This document shows, piece by piece, positions 1 to 3,266 of a DNA stretch of 5,585 nt (position 1 is its first letter; every line of letters starts with the position of its first letter). The stretch comes from Cyanobacteria bacterium UBA11370. GTDB taxonomy: Bacteria; Cyanobacteriota; Cyanobacteriia; Cyanobacteriales; Coleofasciculaceae. Both the position numbers and the translations under genes were made by a program. The stretch spans positions 1 through 5,585 of the forward strand of contig DNGI01000116.1 of the NCBI GenBank assembly GCA_003486645.1. Reading direction: 5' to 3'. The notes beneath the pieces are model-generated. The model made no database searches, was not told the DNA's origin, and saw only the letters and a program-made list of their open reading frames with translations.

Positions 1-20
1 CAACTAACAACCAACAACCA
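1..20. repeat. short A/C-rich CAAC-type repeat at window edge
   Basis: The first 20 bases are built from loose repeats of CAAC(A/C/T)A units with no G. They lie upstream of the ribosome binding site of the DUF928 gene. This may be the end of a longer simple repeat array cut by the window edge. Too little is visible to assign a function. Confidence 0.3.
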
Positions 21-35
21 AAATTTTCTAATCCA

Positions 36-41
36 AAGGAG
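36..41 (+). promoter_or_regulatory. ribosome binding site deciding a GTG start
   Basis: AAGGAG lies 9 bases before the GTG at 51. It is a near-consensus Shine-Dalgarno sequence and supports GTG as the start codon of the DUF928 gene. The reading frame then immediately encodes a signal peptide, as expected for this family. Confidence 0.75.
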
Positions 42-50
42 CGTTTTCCA

Positions 51-740
51 GTGAACAAGAAGCCAAGACATTTTTCAATTTGGAAATATTCTGTTGTTGC
101 AGCAGTCATGGTTTCTAACGTCCTGGTGCAACTACCAAGTTACAGCTTACAATTTCCTCCGACAAATGGTACTGGCGCACCGGAACGAACGGCTAGTGGA
201 GGGAGGCGTGATGATTCTTGTATTCCAACTGGTGGAATCCCTGCAACCGCTTTAGTTCCTGCCAATAATCTAGGAACAACGGTAAGTCAAACACCGACAT
301 TATTCTTTTACATTCCTCAAACAAAAGCCAAGACAGCAGAGTTAGCACTTCTGGATAATCAAGGGAATGAATTATTTGCGAAACAGATAGTTTTAAGTAG
401 TAATGCCGGAATTATCAAAGTCGATTTTCCATCAACCGCCAAGCTGGAAATTAACAAAAATTATCGCTGGGAATTCGCAATTGTTTGTGATACGGAAGAT
501 CGAACTCAGGATCGATTTATTCAAGGAACAATCCAACGCATTCCCTTAAGTGCAGCGCTAAAAGCTAAGTTGGAAAGGGCAGATTCACTCAAAAAAGCTC
601 AACTTTATGCTGAGGCAAGAATTTGGCAAGAATCACTCGGAATTGCTGCTCAATTACGCCCGACTAATCCCCGCGCCTGGGAGGAACTTTTAAGTTCAGT
701 GGGTTTAGAGGCGATCGCGTCCCAACCGTTTGTTGAGTGA
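51..740 (+). CDS. DUF928 domain exported protein
   Basis: This 229-residue protein fits the cyanobacterial DUF928 family, whose molecular function is unknown. Residues about 1-32 form a signal peptide: a basic start (MNKKPRH), a hydrophobic core around 13-28 and a small-residue exit near SYS. The mature protein is therefore probably periplasmic or outer-membrane associated. Family hallmarks visible are a Gly/Arg-rich stretch leading to Cys57 (GGRRDDSC), the TPTLFFYIP strand motif (81-89), NYRWEFAIVCD with Cys146 (137-147), GTIQRIP (159-165) and a helical C-terminal half ending in WEELLSSVGLEAIA. Cys57 and Cys146 could form a disulfide. Length is normal and no frameshift is seen. GTG is chosen as start because of the AAGGAG 9 bp upstream. 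As I recall, DUF928 genes are often found next to CHASE2 genes; here a CHASE2 cyclase lies about 2.5 kb downstream on the same strand, which suggests a functional link to that sensor, but this is inference. Confidence 0.88.
   Translation: MNKKPRHFSIWKYSVVAAVMVSNVLVQLPSYSLQFPPTNGTGAPERTASGGRRDDSCIPTGGIPATALVPANNLGTTVSQTPTLFFYIPQTKAKTAELALLDNQGNELFAKQIVLSSNAGIIKVDFPSTAKLEINKNYRWEFAIVCDTEDRTQDRFIQGTIQRIPLSAALKAKLERADSLKKAQLYAEARIWQESLGIAAQLRPTNPRAWEELLSSVGLEAIASQPFVE
711..718. repeat. HIP1 octamer GCGATCGC
   Basis: A perfect GCGATCGC lies inside the 3' end of the DUF928 gene, spelling the codons for Ala-Ile-Ala. This octamer is strongly over-represented in many cyanobacterial genomes. Confidence 0.9.
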
Positions 741-976
741 GTGTTGTCTTGCTCAAAACTAATTCAGAGGAATAGTGGGTTGGTAAATCAGTAATCAAAT
801 GATGAAAATTTAGACCCTAATGGAAATAAACTAGTTATAGAAGTAAGGGAGATATGGAGTTTTAACTTTACAAATTTCCTGAAAACTATTCCCTAATCCT
901 TAGCTAATCAACTGCCTTCTCCAAACCTATCCAGAAATCGCTATCATGTAAGTACATCACGTACATCCAATCGTAA
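741..976. other. intergenic region, mostly upstream part of duplicated segment
   Basis: No gene is visible here. From about 768 the sequence matches the region upstream of the intact antitoxin gene near 1630-1843, so most of this spacer is a second copy of an antitoxin promoter region. I saw no convincing hairpin terminator after the DUF928 stop codon. Confidence 0.6.
942..967 (+). promoter_or_regulatory. putative operator/promoter of the broken antitoxin copy
   Basis: Two direct GTACATC heptamers (952-958 and 961-967) are separated by AC. They lie within a partly symmetrical stretch that starts ATGTA and ends TACAT. A TATCAT hexamer (942-947) just before them could be a -10 element, although I see no good -35 at the right distance. 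AbrB-fold antitoxins usually bind repeated or palindromic sites at their own promoter, so this is a plausible autoregulation site. The same sequence recurs exactly 867 bases downstream. Confidence 0.4.
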
Positions 977-1073
977 ATGAGCAAATCCTATAGCATTCGC
1001 AGTACCAAAATTGGTAACAGTGCAGGGTTTCGCCTACCTGGGGAGTTTTAGCGCGAGTATCCCCAGTTTGCTA
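977..1073 (+). pseudogene. truncated PrlF/MazE-like antitoxin copy
   Basis: This is the 5' end of a second copy of the antitoxin gene at 1844. It starts MSKSYSIRSTKIGNSAGF, identical to the intact copy for 18 codons. It then reads RLPGEF and stops at TAG (1049-1051), where the intact copy has Tyr25. After the stop, homology continues for about seven codons (GAG TAT CCC CAG TTT region) and then ends, so the rest of the gene has been lost. The remaining 24-residue product would contain only the first part of the AbrB-type DNA-binding fold. Residue 19 is Arg here and Cys in the intact copy; Arg is what I remember as usual for this family. No toxin remnant follows. It lies 65 bp ahead of the DUF4258 gene. 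Confidence 0.85.
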
Positions 1074-1138
1074 GTTTTAATGGAGTTGGTTTCCGACAAA
1101 TCATTTAATATTGTCGATAGAGGATAAACTAGATGTAG
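1074..1138 (+). other. unique spacer with leader of the DUF4258 gene
   Basis: After the duplication ends, 65 bp of unique sequence lead into the DUF4258 gene. An AGAGG (1119-1123) is the best Shine-Dalgarno candidate, but it is 15 bases from the ATG at 1139 and only 9 bases from an earlier ATG at 1133. That earlier ATG is followed directly by TAG in the same frame, so it is a start-stop pair and cannot be the gene start. Confidence 0.5.
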
Positions 1139-1399
1139 ATGAAAGAAATTCGATTTAGCAAACATGCTCAGTTGAAGATGGAGATTTTGTCTAGCCATCA
1201 AGCAACAATTGAGCCAGAATTTGTGATAGAGACGGTGAGATATCCGGACAAGCTAGAAACTAGAGAATATGACAAACTGATTGCTCAGAAGCGACTTGAT
1301 GATAATTTAGTTTTACGAGTTGTTTATCGAGAATTCAGTGCCTTTATTTTGATCATCACACTTTATCCCGGCAGGAGATATAGATATGAAAAAGATTAG
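1139..1399 (+). CDS. DUF4258 domain protein, putative toxin partner
   Basis: This 86-residue protein matches the pattern of the DUF4258 family, small single-domain proteins regarded as RelE/BrnT-like toxins in predicted toxin-antitoxin pairs. Visible family features are the N-terminal F-S-K-H-A strand (residues 6-10), the EFVIETVRYPDKLETRE segment (27-43) that matches the usual V-x-x-x-V-x-x-P-D motif, and the closing strands LVLRVVY and FILIITLYP ending in an Arg-rich tail (RRYRYEKD). Length is normal. The start is the first ATG after an in-frame TAG. Its last 14 bases overlap the start of the DUF2283 gene, which implies co-transcription and translational coupling. A putative promoter lies in the duplicated antitoxin upstream region. 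Toxicity or nuclease activity is inferred from family context only. Confidence 0.8.
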   Translation: MKEIRFSKHAQLKMEILSSHQATIEPEFVIETVRYPDKLETREYDKLIAQKRLDDNLVLRVVYREFSAFILIITLYPGRRYRYEKD

Positions 1400-1580
1400 T
1401 TATAGTAAAGATGTTGATACCCTTTTGATTGAATTATCCGAGGAAAAAATTGCTTACGCTGAAGACGAAGGACAAGTGATTTTGCATTACTCACCTGATG
1501 CCAAACTTGTTTTAGTTGAAATTTTAGACTTTCGACGTTTCATGTCAGACGAAGTTGTAACTGAATTGTTGGCATCCTAA
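1386..1580 (+). CDS. DUF2283 domain protein, putative antitoxin partner
   Basis: This 64-residue protein carries the DUF2283 pattern: Y-S-K-D-V-D-T-L-L-I-E-L at residues 6-17, then an acidic turn, then V-I-L-H-Y-S-P-D-A-K-L-V-L-V-E-I-L-D-F at 31-49. These small beta-rich proteins are commonly encoded beside DUF4258 or RelE-like genes and are predicted antitoxins. It is acidic, opposite to the basic tail of the DUF4258 protein, as expected of a binding partner. The ATG at 1386 lies inside the end of the DUF4258 gene, and a GGCAGGAGA stretch about 7-14 bases upstream can serve as ribosome binding site. It is complete, with no sign of decay. The order (toxin-like first, antitoxin-like second) is common for this pair. 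Function is inferred, not shown. Confidence 0.82.
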   Translation: MKKISYSKDVDTLLIELSEEKIAYAEDEGQVILHYSPDAKLVLVEILDFRRFMSDEVVTELLAS

Positions 1581-1843
1581 CTCTCTGAAACTAACGTGCC
1601 CTGTGCAAATGCGAGCATTATCTGTTTATAAGAATAGTTTGTTATTAAATCAGTAATCAGAAGATAGAAATTTAGATGCTAATGGAAATAAACTAGCTAT
1701 CGAACTAAGGGAGTTTAGATATGGGGTTGTAACTTTACAAATTTTCTGAAAACTATTCCCTAATCCTCAGCTAATCAATTGCCTTCTCCAAACCTATCCA
1801 GAAATCGCTATCATGTAAGTACATCACGTACATCCAATCGTAA
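1581..1843. other. intergenic region, mostly second copy of duplicated upstream segment
   Basis: No gene is visible in these 263 bp. The first 50 or so bases are unique; from about 1630 the sequence is the downstream copy of the duplication and forms the upstream region of the intact antitoxin gene. No clear terminator hairpin was found after the DUF2283 stop. Confidence 0.6.
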
Positions 1844-1940
1844 ATGAGCAAATCCTATAGCATTCGCAGTACCAAAATTGGTAACAGTGCAGGGTTTTGC
1901 CTACCTACGGAGTTTTATCTGGAGTATCCCCAGTTTGCTA
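1630..1940 (+). repeat. direct duplication, downstream copy
   Basis: Partner of 768-1073, same orientation, offset 862 bases at its left end and 867 bases after a 5-base insertion (TTTAG). It contains the upstream region and the first 33 codons or so of the intact antitoxin gene. The 118-bp section 1780-1897 is identical to 913-1030. Confidence 0.93.
1809..1834 (+). promoter_or_regulatory. putative autoregulatory operator of the intact antitoxin gene
   Basis: Same arrangement as at 942-967: a possible -10 hexamer TATCAT (1809-1814), then two direct GTACATC heptamers (1819-1825 and 1828-1834) that end nine bases before the ATG. No strong Shine-Dalgarno sequence lies between them and the ATG, so the 5' leader may be very short. 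The position suits repression by the antitoxin or its complex; the assignment rests on arrangement only. Confidence 0.42.
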
Positions 1941-2164
1941 ATGCAGATGCTTGGATAGAGGTATTGTCCCCAAATACAGCAATTGTACGGATTGTTCCCA
2001 CGGTTGGCGATGATGATGTAGAAGACTCGGTGATGATGCGGCTGTTTCTCGATTTTGCTATGACAGAAGCGCTGAAAGATAATACATTACAACCTTATAC
2101 CACCGAAATGTCTGAAGCTGCTCATCAACTAATTGAAGGTGTGCAATTAGACAACGAGTCATGA
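1844..2164 (+). CDS. PrlF/MazE-like AbrB-fold antitoxin
   Basis: This 106-residue protein belongs to the SpoVT/AbrB-fold antitoxins paired with YhaV-type toxins in cyanobacteria. The N-terminal swapped-hairpin DNA-binding domain spans about residues 1-52 and shows the signature T-K-I-G-N-S-A-G-F-x-L-P (10-21) and the WIEVLSPNTAIVRIVP strands (37-52). Residues 53-106 form the acidic toxin-binding tail, including DDDVEDSVMMRLFLDFAMTEAL and the PYTTEMSEAAHQLIEGV segment seen in relatives. Length and reading frame are intact. An oddity is Cys19 in the GFCLP motif, where I remember Arg as usual and where the broken upstream copy still has Arg; this could weaken DNA contact. The gene stops 4 bp before the toxin gene. 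Because the toxin gene is truncated, this antitoxin is probably an orphan. Confidence 0.85.
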   Translation: MSKSYSIRSTKIGNSAGFCLPTEFYLEYPQFANADAWIEVLSPNTAIVRIVPTVGDDDVEDSVMMRLFLDFAMTEALKDNTLQPYTTEMSEAAHQLIEGVQLDNES

Positions 2165-2168
2165 GAAG

Positions 2169-2408
2169 ATGCCCAAGTTTATCAGTAATGGCTGGGAGAT
2201 TTATTTTCATCCCCAACTATTTGGTATTCAGTATCAAGAGTTGTTTGATCGTGTTTCTAATTTACGCCACAAGTTACCGGAAGCTGAGTTTAAAACTCAT
2301 ACAATGGTAAAATTATTTGCAGCAATTACTGTTGCAATTGAAACCAAAATTCCCTCTGATCCGTTTGCAAGCTACTTTGCCTTGACGGGGGCATTAAATA
2401 TGAAGTGA
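2169..2408 (+). pseudogene. YhaV-type toxin gene, truncated after its N-terminal half
   Basis: The 79-residue product begins ISNGWEIYFHPQLFGIQYQEL and continues with a V-x-x-L-x-x-K-L-P-E-A-E-F-K-T-H segment and KIPSDPFASYFAL. This matches the first half of cyanobacterial YhaV-type toxins (RelE-superfamily ribonucleases), which are usually near 150 residues. After GALNMK it stops at TGA. The expected second half, including the Arg/Lys-rich RYRLFFR-type and WLGFPRK-type strands that carry the catalytic surface, is absent. I translated 2409-2530 in the forward frames and found no displaced remainder. The gene starts 4 bp after the antitoxin stop, the usual toxin position. The product is very unlikely to be an active ribonuclease. 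It might still bind the antitoxin, but that is speculation. Confidence 0.8.
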
Positions 2409-2433
2409 TCCCTTACTCTTCATAGTACCGAGT

Positions 2434-2441
2434 GCGATCGC
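2434..2441. repeat. HIP1 octamer GCGATCGC
   Basis: A perfect GCGATCGC in the spacer after the truncated toxin gene. The stretch 719-2433, which contains the duplication and the first two toxin-antitoxin modules, has none. Confidence 0.9.
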
Positions 2442-2462
2442 TTCCTATCATTGTGGAGATCG

Positions 2463-2489
2463 GGTGGATAATTGCCCACCTTGCTTTTT
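2463..2489 (+). terminator. possible rho-independent terminator
   Basis: GGTGG (2463-2467) pairs with CCACC (2476-2480) around an 8-base loop. TTGCTTTTT follows, giving five consecutive T at 2485-2489. The stem is short, and the hairpin looks like a degenerate form of a longer palindrome (GGTGGGCAATTGCCCACC). It lies between the toxin remnant and the DUF433 gene and could end the antitoxin transcript. Confidence 0.4.
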
Positions 2490-2530
2490 GTGTACAGTAC
2501 TATGGAATTAGTTTCAGCAGAACTACGGAT

Positions 2531-2917
2531 ATGACTCTCACCTCAAATGGACAAGCCGCAATCATCCGTACAGAACGGGGACTGGCGATCGCAGGTACAC
2601 GTATTACCTTGTATGATGTGATGGATTACGTGACGGCTCAATATCCACCCAAATTCATCCGTGGTCTTTTCAACCTAACTGATGAGCAAATTAACGCTGC
2701 CCTCGCCTACATTGAGGCAAATCGTGCTGAAGTGGAAGCTGAGTATCAAATTGTACTCAAAGAAGCTGAAGAACTTCGGCAGTATTATGAAGAGCAAAAT
2801 CGCGATCTGATTGCCCAAATTGCTGCAAAGCCGCCTAAACCAGGTATGGAGGCTGCTTGGGAAAAACTTCAAGCGCAGAAAGCAAAACATCAAGCTCAAC
2901 TTAAAACCCAAGCATGA
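2531..2917 (+). CDS. DUF433 domain protein, VapB-type antitoxin-like
   Basis: This 128-residue protein has the DUF433 pattern at its N-terminus: IIRTERGLAIAGTRITLYDVMDYV (11-34) followed by a helix-turn-helix-like region with FIRGLFNLTDEQINAALAYIEANRAEVEAEY (42-72). Residues about 73-128 are a long charged helix rich in Glu, Gln and Lys, which probably grips a toxin. DUF433 proteins are generally paired with PIN-like partners and act as antitoxins and transcriptional repressors. I chose ATG 2531 because an in-frame GTG 99 bases earlier would include the hairpin and HIP1 site of the spacer and adds an unrelated extension; the shorter form begins with the usual MTLTSNGQ-type start. No strong ribosome binding site is visible. 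The stop codon overlaps the ATG of the partner gene (ATGA). The partner is broken, so this is probably an orphan antitoxin. Confidence 0.83.
   Translation: MTLTSNGQAAIIRTERGLAIAGTRITLYDVMDYVTAQYPPKFIRGLFNLTDEQINAALAYIEANRAEVEAEYQIVLKEAEELRQYYEEQNRDLIAQIAAKPPKPGMEAAWEKLQAQKAKHQAQLKTQA
2585..2592. repeat. HIP1 octamer GCGATCGC
   Basis: A perfect GCGATCGC inside the DUF433 gene, encoding part of LAIAG. Confidence 0.9.
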
Positions 2918-3071
2918 TTTTCTTGGTCGATCATTGCCTGTGATCACAATTGGAAATGCTGATCGAATTCTGACTGATCCTGATTATCGCAATCGTTGTG
3001 TGGATCGGCTCATTGAGATTGTGTTTGACATTGATGATTACAGAGGTTCAAGAAGGATTTTTATTCCATGA
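2914..3071 (+). pseudogene. PIN-like partner of DUF433 protein, internal deletion and frameshift
   Basis: The ATG at 2914 overlaps the DUF433 stop (ATGA) and opens MIFLVDHCL, the start expected for the FLVDHN-type PIN-like proteins encoded after cyanobacterial DUF433 genes. This frame stops at TGA 2941-2943. In the next frame, from 2931 to the TGA at 3069-3071, 46 codons read SLPVITIGNADRILTD and end RRIFIP, which I recognise as the C-terminal end of the same family. Full-length relatives are about 130 residues as I remember, so about 70-90 central residues are missing and the two ends are out of frame. The joint lies near GATCAT (2929-2934), where both ends can be read. The N-terminal part keeps the conserved Asp, but the remaining acidic residues are gone, so no active product is expected. 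Family recognition is from memory. Confidence 0.7.
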
Positions 3072-3266
3072 TGTGTTTGGGCATTGGGCGATCGCAGTTC
3101 TATTGGCAAACAGGGCAGCATAATAGGAATATTAGATTGCTTTACTTTATTAGTGGGGTGAGTAGCCTGAAGCAATTACTGTTTTTGCCAGAAAGTCTTA
3201 CAAATCAAGCCTGGATGGATTGATTGCCAATTCGTTAATTTTCCTATTTTTCATCCCTCATCCTGA
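3072..3266. other. intergenic region upstream of the cyclase gene
   Basis: This 195-bp spacer holds one HIP1 site. It is AT-rich towards the cyclase start. I found no confident promoter, operator or terminator in it. The cyclase ATG has no good Shine-Dalgarno sequence upstream. Confidence 0.5.
3088..3095. repeat. HIP1 octamer GCGATCGC
   Basis: A perfect GCGATCGC in the spacer just after the PIN-like remnant. Confidence 0.9.

Larger units (their letters stand above)
768..1073 (+). repeat. direct duplication, upstream copy
   Basis: This segment aligns with 1630-1940 in the same orientation. Bases 771-912 show about 18 mismatches plus one 5-base gap (TTTAG is extra in the downstream copy). Bases 913-1030 match 1780-1897 without a mismatch over 118 bp. 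Bases 1031-1073 have 6 mismatches in 43. The repeat carries an antitoxin upstream region and the start of the antitoxin gene. Homology stops inside codon 33 of the antitoxin frame (GCTA). Confidence 0.93.

Noticed and set aside
1..50. CRISPR or tandem repeat array at the window start
   Set aside because: Only short irregular CAAC units are present, with no repeat-spacer periodicity.
768..1940. Duplication as the ends of a transposon or integrated element
   Set aside because: The copies are direct, contain gene sequence, and no transposase, integrase, terminal inverted repeat or target-site duplication was seen.
2432..2530. Upstream GTG start for the DUF433 gene adding 33 residues
   Set aside because: The extension covers a HIP1 site and a hairpin followed by T residues, and the added residues do not resemble the family; ATG 2531 gives the normal N-terminus.
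2811..2930. First 40 codons of the open frame that ends at 3071, as an independent gene start
   Set aside because: This part is a shadow frame of the DUF433 gene. Only the section from about 2931 encodes recognisable protein, as the remnant of the PIN-like gene.
2675..2947. Open frame on the minus strand opposite the DUF433 gene
   Set aside because: It is antisense to a recognisable gene and its translation, rich in Phe, Leu and Ser, resembles no family I know.
3176..3204. TTACTG and TACAAA spaced by 17 bases as a promoter for the cyclase gene
   Set aside because: The spacing is right but the -35 matches consensus at only two positions, so it is not distinguishable from chance.
3068..3223. 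51-codon open frame starting MMCLGIGRS that overlaps the stop of the PIN-like remnant
   Set aside because: The ATGA overlap is tempting, but the translation shows no family signature, no ribosome binding site is evident, and a frame of this length is expected by chance.
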